Assembly (NCBI GenBank): GCA_963932465.1
Contig: OZ010792.1
Coordinates: 510,617,100 to 510,681,099, forward strand
Direction: 5' to 3'
DNA length: 64,000 nucleotides
Source of the DNA: Maratus speciosus
Taxonomy: Eukaryota; Arthropoda; Arachnida; Araneae; Salticidae
Made by a program: the position numbers and the translations under genes. Under the pieces are notes generated by a model. That model worked only from the letters and a program-made list of their open reading frames with translations. It ran no database searches and was not told the DNA's origin. Every line of letters starts with the position of its first letter. Position 1 is the stretch's first letter. Below, in pieces: positions 46,201 through 58,565 of this stretch.

Positions 46201-48632
46201 GCCGATCTCTTTGAAATTTTTGTCGGTTATAAATATAACCGTTTTTAAGCCCGTGTAAAAATTCTGTGAAAAAAATATTGATATCTACCTCTAAAAGAAA
46301 TATGTTTTCTTCTCCCTTTTTATCTTTGCAAGAAGAAAGTATTGGATTCGTGAAAATCTTTGAATTCCGGTTTTCGACGGATTTACACTTTTTAGGGGTC
46401 AGAGATACCGAAAAACATGTTTTTGCAAAATGTCTATCTGTGAATCTGTATGTGAGTCTGTCTGTCTGTGACACAAATTTTATGGCCGCTCTATCTCAAG
46501 AACTAATGCACGGAATTTAATAAAACTTTAGATTCAAATAGTCCCTGATATAAATTGGCGCTGATTAGTTTTTGATGTAAATCATCCTATATATCAAGAA
46601 CCAATGTACGGATTTTCATAAAACATCATCTTATGTTAGTCCTTGATATTATTTGGTGCTGATTACTTTTTGGTGCAAATTGCTCAATAGGTGGCGCTGC
46701 TATGACGCATTATTCACGATTTCCGCAATAGCTATATCTCAAGAACTAATTATCATATTTTCATCAAACTTCAGATTCAGTTATACCTTGATATAATTTC
46801 GTGCTGATTACGTTTTCGTTTAAATCGATCAACAAGTGGCGCTGCTATGCTGCATTTTTCACGATTGCCGCAATAGCTCTATCTCAAGAACTAATGCACC
46901 TATTGACATCAAACTTCAGATTCGGTTAGTCCGTGATATAAGTTGATGCTGATTACTTTTTGGTGTAAATCGGCCGACAGGTAGCGCTGCGATACAGATT
47001 TTTTCATGATTTTTGTCTGCACGGATTTTCATCAAACTTCAAATTCAGTTAGACATTGACATATGTTGTTCTTTATTACGTTTTGGTGTAAATCGCACAA
47101 TAGGTGGCACTGCTATACTGTATTTTTCACGATTTCCGCAATTGTTATATCTCAAAAACTAACGCACGGAATTAAATCAAACTTCATATTCTGTTACACT
47201 TTCACATAAATAGATATTTTTTAGGCTTGGGTGTATACAGCGCAACAGGTGTTGCTTTAATGCTCTTTGAGCTGAGAATTTTTGTTGGAGACATCTAAGA
47301 GGGCGAGTGCCGAAATTCAATTGTTTGTTTCAAAGATGCGATGCCATCTCATTTTAAAATGCACACAATTTAATAACATGTATCTTTAGAATCCTGATGG
47401 AGATGAATATAGATTGTCATTTAATTTTGGCACTGCGATAACGAATTTTGAAGCATTAACATGTATGAGGTAGAAGAAAATTTTGGGATTGGCACATCTG
47501 ACTACTTTTTCTTGTTTTCGAGTCGGATTCTTTTGTCGCCCAAACTGACCGAAATTTTAATATGTTATAAATATAACTGTATCTGAGTACTCTATAAAAT
47601 CTCGTGAAAAATATGCATAGTTAACCCTCTGAGTGGTTTGGATGTATTTTCCGTTTCCCAAAAAAAAACTTAAATCTGCTGTAGAAAAAAATATTTTAAA
47701 CAGAATTGTATTTTAAAATGTAATATAAAAAAAAGGGTATGAAGTGTATTTTAGAAACAAACTGGGAAAGAAAATTTACATTAAGATTATTTTTATAAGC
47801 ATTTTCATGAAAATGCAGGAAACCCCCTCAAGACGCTCAAAGGGTTAAAGGTGAAAACGTGAGCCGAAGCCAAGCGAAACCGCGTCGAAACACCCGTTTT
47901 TTATTTTTTCTCGGATTTTTTTTTTTTTTTTTTTTAAATACTTCGAACATTACGAAATTTTTGTGATAGATGTAAAATCCAGCCTGTCGAAATGCTCTAA
48001 AAAGATTGTGAAAAAAAGATAGTCTCGTCCTGGTGAAGTGAGAAGTGACCTGCGGTAGCGAATTTTTTTAAAGAATTAAAATTAGTCTTTTAGAAAACCG
48101 ATTGCACAGACGAGGAGAAGAAGAACTTGGCTTTAAATATGCATTTTTGTGGATCAGTATCTCTAAAATTGAGCCCTGAATAAACGTTGAGAAAGGGAGA
48201 AAAAGTCGACTGTGAATTTTTTTTTTATTTAATGAGTTAAGAACCATATTTTTTAAATTGATTGCGGCGTTTGAGACATAAAAGTACGAACTATAAAGAA
48301 TATGTCGCCCGTTTTCCCGTATTTAAAACGGGCTGATGGGCATTAAAATAAAATGACAAAAAAAAAAAAGTCTTTCAGCTCGAAAAGCAGGTTCTGGGAA
48401 TGCACGAGCGCGCCTGCACCAATTTTTAAAAAAAGTTCGCCTTTTTATGAGTTTTTAATTAATATCTCAGCCAATTATAAAAAAAAAAATTAAAAATATG
48501 AGCCTCAGGGGCATCAGGACCTGCATTGGACTATTCTCATATAAATTTTCATACCTCTGCGCGCAGTAAATATTCCGAGCCATCGCCGATAAACACACTC
48601 AAACAGCGATCTTGTCTTTTATTAGTATAGAT
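45955..48632 (+). mobile_element. tagtatagat-family element, nearly full length
   Basis: The 5' end reads actagctgacctgcccgacgttgc and the 3' end cttttattagtatagat, the latter matching 31,140-31,312. It has no recognisable protein. An insertion splits it at 46,330-47,510, with a related sequence on both sides (gttataaatataac near 46,228 and 47,560). Which superfamily mobilises it is unclear to me. Confidence 0.55.
46330..47510 (+). mobile_element. Repeat element with exchangeable minisatellite core, copy 2
   Basis: It is bounded by agaagaaagtattgg and gaaaattttgggattggca, the inverted counterparts of the ends of 44,850-45,553. Both copies share a block around ggggtcagaga and tctgtctgt. The core here is about five copies of a roughly 170-bp unit (tatctcaagaactaatgcac, ggtggcgctgctatg) that does not resemble the core of copy 1. 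Confidence 0.65.
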
Positions 48633-49993
48633 ATATAAATATTTACGTCATTAGTAGAGTAAAACCTGTCAAAACGGAACCTGTCTTAAATGGAAACTTT
48701 TCATGCCCCAGAAGGAAAGATTGCCATTCAATTTTACTTAATTAGCCAGAAACCTGTCTTAAACGAATTATAGTTTCGGTCGCTTGCGATTGCTTTTACA
48801 AAGGTTTTACTGTATGAATATAAGGTTAGCCTGTGTAAACCGAACCTGTCTATAACGAAATCTTATCTAGTGGGAAACATTTCATAATCCCAACGAAAAG
48901 AACCCTTTGAATTTTTACCTGCTAAGGTAGACGAAAACTTGTATAAAACGGAAAATTTCAGCGGTTATTTGTAATTTTGTCTCAGCAAATTTTACTGTTT
49001 TGTATTCATCACTTAGTAAATTAATTCCCTGTTCCAGGGGTTGTAGACCCTCCCTTGTCTGCGTTACTGGCTGAGCCCCTCCAATAATTTTGAAAACTCT
49101 ACGCCTATGGGTCAAACCGAATACTTAAAAATATCTTTTGACAAATATTTTTAAAATCTTTACACAATTTCTACTTTTAACTGTCAATTTATAAAGATAT
49201 TCAGAATAATTGGAAACAGAATCATATTTAATCAAAGAGAATGCTGTTACATTATTTATTTGCTGTTTGATAAGTGTCACTTAAAAACATAACCATTAAT
49301 GATGACCTGCATAGAAATAAATGATGCACAAATGGAAGTTTCTGAACAATGTCTTGTAAATAATCTGTCTTCTGCTTTTTCGCAAAAAGAGTGTTTCTAA
49401 AGAAAATGGGAAAAACTTTCAGATGTGATAATAGACATCAAGACAGACCATTTTTGCCCAAGAAACCAGTATCGCAATCCGCTTAATCAGTCAAAATCAA
49501 AAATACAGTGTATCTCATCTCATTTCAGGTCAAACTTAGATTTTCATTTGTTACTTTAACAATAATGAAGATATCGTAACTATATTTTCAAAAGAGTTAC
49601 TTTGATTTCTGTGCCATATGATATCATGAGAAGAAGTGCCGGAAATTGGGTGTGTGCATAAAGTTTACTTGTAAAAAGGTCTTGTTTATCAAAATGGAAG
49701 TATCTGTGTTAAGTATTATGAAAAATTGTTTTAAAATTTTAATTTTTTAATATCTTTAAACTTTGAATTCGGCCTAACAGTCAGTATTCGGCTACCCGAA
49801 TATTCGGTATTCGGTTTATCTGTAGGCCGAATATTCGGTATTCAGTTTACCTGTGGGCCAAATATTCGGTATTCGGCAAAAATCGCTATTCGGTGCATCC
49901 CTAATGACAGAAATTTTCTGAAATATCAAATTCCTTGGGGGGGGGGCACGCCCCCCCCCCCAGCCCCCCTCAAATGGCGCCCCTGCGGCCATC

Positions 49994-50935
49994 TATCCCG
50001 TTCTTTACATAGCCCTGTACCCTGTATATGATATTATATTTATATGCTACAAACATCTCTTCGAATACTAATTAAAAAACACTTTTAAGCAATTAGAGCT
50101 TATTCTCAGTGATGCTTACGAAGTCTTTTGAGTAGCCCTGTATATGGTCTATAGAATTTTTGTACACCACGTAGTATGCAAAAATTTAGTTAAACTTACA
50201 AACGCTTACCATAACTGGAAACGCACTCTCAATTCTTACTCCTAATGTCCTAATAGATACAGTGTCTAAAGCGTTGTTAAATTAGGGATCTTTTATGTGT
50301 CCCTGTAAAAGAACGATAAATGCAATGGACATCATATTCAACTGCAAGCATCTTGTAGTAAACCTCAGTAATGTATATCAATTTCATCGTGTTTAGAATA
50401 TTGAAACACAATTGAAATACGCTCGAACATTTTCCCCCGTACATCATTACATAATCGAACTCTTTTGTACCTTGTAAATGAATGATACCTCATATTCTTT
50501 GCACCCCCATATTCTACAGAAAGCATTTAATAGTTCGCCTCAGAAATTCATATCAATTTCATTAAGTTTGTAACAGAGTAACATAATTAAAATAAGTTCT
50601 TCATAGACCATAATATTACGGAATACTTTTGAGTTCCCCTGTGCGTGTAAGTACTACGGATAACATTTTCTATATTAAGCATCTTCTAGTGCACCTCAAT
50701 AATGTATATAAACTTCATTATGTTTAAAATATTGTAACACTATTAAAATACACCTATGGGACAATCTACGGGACATCTATGTGGCAAATGATTTTGCCCC
50801 ATAGATCATACGTTCAACCAGAAAAAAATATTGTAAGAAATTCGAATATCACGAAACCGCTATACGGTAACAATCTACATGCAATCTACAAATGCAAAAA
50901 TAAAATAAAATAAAATAAAATAAAAAATTAAAATT
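49994..50935. repeat. Degenerate array, right part, and (aaaat)n
   Basis: Continues the array of 37,848-38,341 (agccctgtatatg, aatgtatatcaatttcat motifs at roughly 150-190-bp spacing). It is followed by an (aaaat)n microsatellite at about 50,900-50,930. No gene. Confidence 0.55.
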
Positions 50936-51419
50936 TTGATCTAAAGTAGTAGAAATGGCTCTTTAAACGATCATTGCAATATATTTCATCTCTATGGATG
51001 AAATTGCCAATATACTTTTACATATGTCACATTCGTTGATGGTAGCATTGCGTCTTTCTATGATAAGAGTTGATCAGTATTTATTTTTCTCCGTGCGAAG
51101 GACGGACTTACTGCTAGTTAATAAAAAAATAAAATATTTGAAGACGTGAGTTTCAAAGCTAGCCTTATCCAGAAAATCAAATTTTGCGAAATCGCGAAAA
51201 ACCTCTGACTGCGTCCATTGGTTTTCATTGTAAACCATGATTTTACAATGGCAGAAATAAACTATAAAAAATATTTTTTTTTTGTTTTTGTTTTTTGGCA
51301 GATTGTGGTGTTTTTTTTATGCAGGTTCACTAATAGAATAGATTGATATAGAGAAAACTCGATTTTTTAAATTTTGGACTAACTGTTTAACCCGTTCTAT
51401 GCACGGGAGTTCATGTTCA

Positions 51420-52195
51420 ATAACTATTCGATTTAGATAAATATTTTTCTACGTACTGAGCATTTTTTTTTAATGAAATTTAATTTATCATGATGCTATG
51501 GGAGCAAACGATAAAACGATATCTTTGGCATAAGGGAATTAATAGAATAAAAAATTTTGTTGATGTTTGTGATAAACTGTTTTTCTTTATTTTTTAAAAA
51601 AGGTAATAATTAAGCGCAATTAAATAATCTCTAATTATTTGCATGTGAGGTCAAACAATTGTCGTACTAACCGCCACAGCTTCTTAGTATTGCAGCGTGG
51701 TGTACGCAATATGAATATCTCACATTGCACTAAACATTTAGAACTGGTTAGAGCTCACGCGATTACGGGTTGAACATAAAAAATGGCAAAATTCGTCAAA
51801 AACATTATTTTTTTTTTCGAATATTTTTCTACTACTGTGCATTTTTTAATGAAATTTAATTTATCACGTTGCTATGTCAGCAGACGATAAAACGATGTCT
51901 TTGGCATAAGGGAATAAATAGAATAAAAAGTTTTGTTGATGTCTGTGATAAACTGTTTTTCTTTATTTTTTAAAAAAGGTAATAATTAAGCGCAATTAAA
52001 TAATCTCTAATTTTTTGCATGCGAGGTCAAAGAATTGACGTACTAACCGCCACAGCTTCTTAGTATTAGAGCATGATGTACGTAATATGAATATCTCACA
52101 GTGCACTAAATATTTAGAACTGGTTATAACTCACGCAATTACGGGTTGAACATAAAAAATGGCAAAAATTCGTCAAAAACATTTAAAAAAAATTA
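51420..52195. repeat. Tandem duplication (~393-bp unit, two copies)
   Basis: Copy 1 (about 51,421-51,815) and copy 2 (about 51,816-52,195) share long identical stretches, for example taattaagcgcaattaaataatc and cgccacagcttcttagtatt. No ORF. Flanking DNA (50,936-51,419 and 52,196-52,929) holds nothing I recognise. Confidence 0.75.
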
Positions 52196-52929
52196 AATTT
52201 TCGCATTTTTTGCTCCAATCGTTCATGGGCCCTTTATCTGTAACCCGCGTGCTAAATTTCATAGCACTGCGCCCTGTAGTTTCCGAGTTTTTGAGGTTAC
52301 ATATCGCTCCCCCGCAAGAAAAGTGACACATCTCACAAAAATTCATTTTGCATTTTATTCCACTAACAGGTCTGTCCTACGTGTGTCTTGCTAAACAAAA
52401 AGTTTCATAAGTGTAGTTATAAGGAAAATCACTTTATTACGCTATTTGTCCATTCGTGACCACAGAAGAAGGGTGTATTGTGTGGAGAGGTAAATTTATC
52501 CAACCCTCCAAACCTCTTCCTATATCTTCATTTTTAAGGGTTTTACGCTTTTATGCGCTTTTTTACTCCTGCATGCACATCTAAAGCTGCGAACGCATAA
52601 TCCTTCTAACTGTTATCAGTGTCGACGTCGTTTCTTGTGGCCACGCGGTGTTTTTGATTTTTAATGACTTTAAAAGGAAAGGGACTGATGTCCTGCAAAA
52701 GAGGAATCTTTCCTTCAAGTAGGGTTGAGCTCCTTATCTCCTGACTCATTGTTGATTCCCCTCATTCTTTTGTGGATAAACCGTAGAATTATCCTGAACA
52801 AAAGATTTCCATGGAAACTGGAGAAGAATTGCAAACAAGCGTCTGTGTGCAGCCTATAAGTGCTATAATTTCATGTCACAGAAAAATCATGCACATTTTC
52901 TTTTGTCTCTCCTGTGAAATTTCGCCTTA

Positions 52930-53260
52930 TTTAAAACTGTTCTTAACTGCTCTGCTCAACAAGCGCAAAACGTTTTGACCCATTTACAAATTCATTTTTT
53001 AACGGAAAGGTATAAAATTGGAAAGCCTGGCCATAAAAGCGAATTGGAATTGAACTGTTTTTTACCTTTTTTGCTCAATCAATTACCTATTGAGTTATAA
53101 GCGAAATTGATCACGTGACAAACACGTTTTTCGCCCGCTCTTGAGTGCTCTTTCTCCCTTCGCGAGGAAATTCGGTTCAAAACGCGCATTTTGACACTAT
53201 TTTCTGAAATATCTATTAGTCCAGGCAATAGGGAATTTAACCTAGCAAAATTAATGGTAG
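52930..53260 (-). repeat. Uninterrupted copy of the Polinton target repeat
   Basis: In reverse complement this copy runs continuously across the site where the Polinton inserted in another copy. 52,930-53,182 matches 13,470-13,198, and 53,180-53,220 matches 28,407-28,446. It serves as the empty-site reference. Confidence 0.85.
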
Positions 53261-53289
53261 TTCTGGAAATCGGCTTACTTTATGTTTTT

Positions 53290-53630
53290 TTAAGTCGCTG
53301 AATCCGAATTTGTAACTTCCCACCAAAATTTCCCCCGGCAACCCCTCCAAATTTTGGTAAAAATAAGCCCCCCAAAAAAGGTTTTTATTAAAAAAAAATC
53401 AATGTTTTTATTATTTTAGGGGAAAAGTATCCAGAAATTCAGAAAGTAGACAAAATTTGCAACAAATTAGATATATGACATTATGACTTAGGATGAAGGG
53501 GAAGGGGGGATCTGCCTCGGAACATGCGCGCGGTGCTGCGTAAACTAAGTTGCGCAATTCCACTTAACCACTCACACGATTACATTCACCCTCCCATCTC
53601 CTCTCCGAACTTTCCTTATAAGGTTCACTT
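53290..53630 (-). repeat. Dispersed repeat (copia target), left part
   Basis: It shares cgctgaatccgaat, caaaatttgcaacaaatt and the ccgaactttccttataagg block with copies at 63,040-64,000. The copia element inserted at its end, and the copy near 63,685-63,710 preserves the empty site. Confidence 0.8.
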
Positions 53631-54325
53631 TGATGGATTTATAACTATCTCAGATATCATTAACTGATTTCAAAACAGGAAACCATTCAAGAATACAAAC
53701 ATTTGAACACGTAAATAAATGCATTAAGTAATAATAAATCATTCTGTAATAAACAAACTTTTCTATTTTAGCTAAATTATCCTACTCAAGATAAACAATT
53801 ACATTAATAAATAAAATATGATTATAGATCATCCCACGCACGAAGCAAGAGTCTGACGACATCATCGAAAAGAACTTATAAACATTTCATATTATTTTGT
53901 TAGTTGGTTGTTAGTTTCTCTAAGTATAACATGTAAAATTAATATAAGAAAAAGCTGCAATATGAAGCAGCAACATTTGTATTTTTTAAGATAGAATATA
54001 GTTTTAAAATGCTGCTCAACAAACACGGAGAACTCGTCAGTTTCATTTCTTTCAGTGTTCATAATATTAATTAGAAAAAAAAAAGAAAAAAAAAACAAAT
54101 ATTTTCTCTACAGCTAAGAAAGGGTACGTCTTGATGGATTTACACTCGTGCGAAGCTGTATAATGAGGATTTCTGATGAAGAAAGATAAAGGTAAGAAAT
54201 TACCTATATTATTATTATATTTAATTGTATTTTCATGGCCAGAATCAGAATAATATTTATTTATTTATCTAAGTATTAGCGCGCGTAACTTACTGTACAG
54301 AGCAGAGGCGGTTTTTTTGCCAACA
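53631..54325 (+). repeat. Copia 5' LTR (695 bp)
   Basis: It starts TGATGG and ends CCAACA and is almost identical to the two parts of the 3' LTR (58,563-58,991 and 62,763-63,021). The flanking 5-bp sites are cactt (53,626-53,630) and tactt (63,022-63,026). It contains a poly-purine run at about 54,075-54,100. The next 286 bases to gag (54,326-54,611) hold the primer-binding region. I could not match a primer tRNA with confidence. Confidence 0.9.
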
Positions 54326-54611
54326 ATTTGATTCCGAGACTGAGAAAGTCTAATATTTTAGTAGATAAATACTATTTGTAGAAAAAAATTACTGGCCGTA
54401 AAGGTATGCACATTAAAAAGAAATTGTTGAAAATAATTGAAAATATAGTTCGTCAGTTATTTGATGATAAAATAAATATTGTGCATTGTTTTTTTGTTGA
54501 TATATATGAAATGTTAAACAATTGAAGAAAACTAGATATATATAAGAAGTTTTATATAAAATAATAAAACAGCAATTCGTCTTTGCCAACAAAACTAAAA
54601 TAACTAGCAAA

Positions 54612-55337
54612 ATGGCCGCATCACGTGAGATACAGCTTGTAGAAAAACTTAACGCTAGTAACTACAGCAATTGGAAATTCAAAACTGAGATGTTACTGAT
54701 TAGAGAAGACTTGTTCAACGTAATTAGCGAAGATAGGCCCACGCCAATCACAACCGATTGGAAGAAAAAGGACAGGAAAGCTAGAGCCATAATTAACCTG
54801 TCAATTGACGAGTCTCAAATCGTTCATGTAAAAGGACTTAACACAGCCAGAGACACTTGGAACGCACTTAAAACGATACACGAAAGGGCGAACTTGTCTA
54901 GTAAATTATTTTTGTTAAGAAAGCTTTATGAAGCCAAGCTCCAAGAAAACGGAAACCTAATCAAACACATAACATACATTCTAGAACTAATAGACAAACT
55001 CTCAGCGATCGGGGAAACAATTAGCGACTCCCATCTTTCAGCTTTATTGCTGTGTTCGCTACCTCCTAGTTATAATACTTTAATTACTGCCCTTGAATCA
55101 CGGAATGAGGACGAGCTTATACCACAATTTATTAGAAGTAAATTAACAGATGAGTACAATAGAAGGGTTGAAAACGCAGACCAGGGTGAAAACTCAACAA
55201 AAGCGTTTAAAACACAAAAGAGATATCCAAATGATAATTTTAAAAAAGATAAACAGTGCACGTATTGCAAATTGAGAAATCACACGTACAGAGAATGTTG
55301 GCATTTGAAAAATCGAAACAATCACCCAAATACATAA
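54612..55337 (+). CDS. gag: Copia gag
   Basis: A 241-residue Gag. It has the DUF4219-like start (KLNASNYSNWKFKTEMLL), a UBN2-type capsid region (DTWNALKTIHERA; LLLCSLPPSYNTLITAL) and a CCHC zinc knuckle at residues 216-229 (Cys-x2-Cys-x4-His-x4-Cys). It ends at an in-frame TAA (55,335-55,337). The pol frame continues in the same frame, so the break is a single stop codon. Confidence 0.9.
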   Translation: MAASREIQLVEKLNASNYSNWKFKTEMLLIREDLFNVISEDRPTPITTDWKKKDRKARAIINLSIDESQIVHVKGLNTARDTWNALKTIHERANLSSKLFLLRKLYEAKLQENGNLIKHITYILELIDKLSAIGETISDSHLSALLLCSLPPSYNTLITALESRNEDELIPQFIRSKLTDEYNRRVENADQGENSTKAFKTQKRYPNDNFKKDKQCTYCKLRNHTYRECWHLKNRNNHPNT

Positions 55338-58300
55338 AAACAACAACAAACATACAAAAACAAACATTACTCATCATCGTTGTGTTATCAACAATCGGAT
55401 AACCAGATAGGAAACACTGACCGCGAATCAGTAGACAAGAGAAATTATACAACGGAAACAAAACCAGGTCAAAGCAGCGACGCAGCCTTTCTAATAGACA
55501 AAGCAGGAAAACAAACCTGGATTATTGATTCTGGTTCATCTTCACATATCCTAAACAATAAAGATGACTTTACTAAATTAAATGACACCGAAAAAACAAC
55601 GGTCATAATTACCAACGGCAAAACTCTAAACTCGCTAGGTACAGGAGAAACTACATTCACGACGAAAACATCCGATGGAGGCATAAATAAAATTACGTTG
55701 AAAGAAGTGTTGTATGTACCGGAGCTAGAATCTAATTTAATTTCAGTTAGTAAAGCCACAAAGAATGGGTATAAATTATTATTTGATAAAGATAAATGCA
55801 CGCTGTCCCGAAATGGGAAAATCTATTTGGAGGCAAAAATGAAAAATAACCTATACGAAGTTGAATTATTAGAAAATGCAGATAGGAATATAGTAAATAT
55901 GGCACATGAATGCAAAAGTAAAGACTGCCTGGATCTTTGGCACAAACGCCTAGGGCATAGAAATTATAATTCCATAAAGGAAATGGTTAAAGACGACTTA
56001 GCCTATGGCATAAAGCTAAATAATTGCAATCATGGAACAACATGCGAAACGTGCATACAAACAAAAACAAGCTATGCTCCCTATCCCAAAACAGTGTATA
56101 GAAACAAAACAGGTAGAGTACTCGATCTAGTGCACACGGACGTATGCACAGCGATAGGAACCCCCACAATAGGTGGTAAAACAATGTTTGTAACTTTCAT
56201 TGACGACTACTCTAGATTTACTGTAATATACTTATTAAAACATAAAGATGAAGTACAGGATAAACTGATCGACTATATAGCTATGGTTCGGAACCAGTTC
56301 GGGATATATCCGAAAGCAATAAGATCGGATAACGGGGGAGAGTACATAAATAGTGGGATAGAGGATTACTTAAGAAAAAGGGGCATTAAACATCAATTAA
56401 CCGTGCCATATTGTCCGAGCCAAAATGGCATTGCGGAAAGAAAAAATAGGTCGCTATTAGACATGACTAGAAGCCTACTGAGAGAAGCAGATCTGCCACA
56501 AAGATTTTGGGGAGAAGCAATTAACACTGCGGATCATTTACAAAATCGCTTACCAACAAGATCGACAAATAAAACCCCATTTGAGCTATGGTTTAATCGC
56601 AAACCGAATTTACACTATTTGCGAACATTCGGGTGCAAAGCTTACGTATACGTGAATAAACAACGTCGAGGAAAATTGGACGACAGGGCTCAGGAAGGGA
56701 TTTTTGTAGGATACGATAACAACTCAAGAGGATATCGCGTATACACTAAAGAAAATAAAATTGTAATTGGCAGAATAGTGAAATTCATAGAAAATAGCAA
56801 AATTAACCTAAAAGAAAGTAAAGAGACAGAAAACTCATATGACGACAAAAATTACATTGAAACGGAGATAAACAACACAACCGAAGAACCAACCACGTCC
56901 AAACAACCGACCAATGAACCAAGAAGATCCGAAAGATCGAACAGGGGGGTACCACCAGACAGATATGCCTGTTATGTAAAAAATGATGATATGACAGAAC
57001 CCACTAGTTGGAATGAAATACTGGAAATAAATAATCCCAAAGAAAAGGAAAATTGGCTTAAAGCCACAAGCGGAAATCAATTCGCTGAGAAAACACAACA
57101 CATGGGAATTAGTGGATCCTCCACCTAACAAAAAGGTTATAGGTTGCAAATGGACATTCAAAAGGAAATTAGACAATTACGGGAACACTCAAAAGTACAA
57201 AGCACGTTTAGTAGCCAAAGGGTTTAGTCAAAAATATGGGGAAAACTATGACGAGACTTTCGCCCCAGTAGTGTCACAAACAACCGTCAGAACATTTTTG
57301 GCAGCGGCCGCATATAAGAAGTTGAACGTGAGACACGTAGATATCGACACAGCTTTTCTATACGGTGAATTAGAAGACGAAATTTATATGAAACAACCGG
57401 AGGGCTACATTGAGAAAAACTCAGAAAACAAAGTCTGCAAACTGAAAAAATCCATTTACGGACTCAAACAGGCAGCCAGAACTTGGAATAAAAGAATCGA
57501 ACAATCTTTGAAAAATTTAAACTTCCAACAAAGCACCGTGGACACATGTCTATACACAAGAAAAGAAAACAAGATTACGACTTACATAATAGTTTACGTA
57601 GATGACATTTTGATAGGCGGTGAAAATGAATCAATTGAAAAAATAATAAAATCTTTGAAGAAAGAATATGAATTAAAGGATCTTGGGGAAGTATCTCACT
57701 ATTTAGGCATGGAAATAAGGAAATCAGAAAATGGGTATAAACTGAATCAAAGATTAAAAATAGAAGAGCTCGCAAGAAAATTTAATTTAGAACACGCAAA
57801 ACCTGTAAGCACTCCCATGGATGCCGGTTTTCACAAATTAGAGGACGACGAAAATTTAATGCTTAACAATACGAAATTCAGACAAGCGATAGGATCGTTG
57901 TTGTACCTAGGAACCACTACACACCCAGATATTTCAGCCGTAGTCAATATCCTCAGCAGAAGGTGTGAAACTCCACGTGTAAAAGACTAGAACGCTGCGA
58001 AACGGATAATAAACTATCTAAATACAACGAAAAACCTCACACTCACATTCAATACAAATCACAAACCACAACTCATCGGTTTTTCTGACTCCGACTGGGC
58101 GGGGAACACATGAACGAGGAAATCCACAACAGGGAACATATTCATGCTGGGAAATAGTCCCATACAGTGGTATACAAAAAGGCAAAATTGCATTGCCTAT
58201 ACTCATCAGCGGAAGCTGAATTCGTTGCTGCAGCTAGTGCAGGACAGGAAATTGCCTGGCTAATAAAACTATTAGCAGATCTAGACTTAAAACAGAATTT

Positions 58301-58565
58301 ACCAGTAATACTGTATGAAGACAACCAGAGCTGCATCAAGATGGTGGAGAATGAAAAATTCTCAAAGCGAACCAAACATATCGATGTTCGCTATCACGCG
58401 ATAAAAGAGATGAAAGAAGACGGTATACTAGAACTTCGTTACTGCCCAACACAAGACATGACAGCAGACGCCCTGACCAAGCCACTGGGCAAACCACAAT
58501 TTGTGAAACATCGAGAATCGATGAAACTACTACACGATGCATCTGAGATGGTTAAGGAAGGGTGA
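55338..58565 (+). pseudogene. pol: Copia pol (protease, integrase, RT, RNase H), broken
   Basis: From 55,380 it reads protease (WIIDSGSSSHI), the GAG-pre-integrase HHCC region (HKRLGHRNYN...CETCIQTK) and the DDE integrase core (LVHTDV; SDNGGEY; NGIAERKNR). Reverse transcriptase follows in another frame from about 57,085 (HVDIDTAFLYGEL; YVDDILIGG at about 57,596), then RNase H (SSAEAEFVAA; YEDNQS) to 58,565. Lesions: a frameshift near 57,083, TAG at 57,988, TGA near 58,108 and a frameshift near 58,190. Domain order PR-INT-RT-RH defines Ty1/copia. The final stop overlaps the first bases of the 3' LTR, preceded by the polypurine tract aaggaaggg. Confidence 0.9.

Larger units (their letters stand above)
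42633..49109. mobile_element. Inner hAT-like element of the nest (cataggcgtagag family)
   Basis: The inverted ends cataggcgtagag / ctctacgcctatg and subterminal ggcccctccaataattttt are flanked by a perfect 8-bp duplication ggtcaaac (42,625-42,632 and 49,110-49,117). It is the same family as 32,772-37,839. The interior is occupied by minisatellites and other insertions (43.7-48.6 kb). A pogo-like remnant with acctgtctta motifs lies near 48,655-48,990. Confidence 0.85.
42542..49903. mobile_element. Middle hAT element of the nest (TAGGGATGCA ends)
   Basis: The ends tagggatgcatcgaa and ttcggtgcatcccta are inverted, with many subterminal attcgg/ccgaat repeats on both sides. The flanks ataactga and atgacaga match at six of eight bases. 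Its own sequence is 42,542-42,632 and 49,118-49,903. The middle is another insertion. No transposase frame. Confidence 0.75.
38350..49985. mobile_element. Outer hAT element of a nested set
   Basis: The ends CAGGGGCGCCATTT and its inverted counterpart AAATGGCGCCCCTG are flanked by a perfect 8-bp duplication cggccatc (38,342-38,349 and 49,986-49,993). The superfamily is inferred from the 8-bp duplication and CAG start. Most of the 11.6 kb is younger insertions. Its own DNA is mainly 38,350-39,840 and 42,100-42,541 and the last 80 bases. No transposase is recognisable. Confidence 0.85.
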
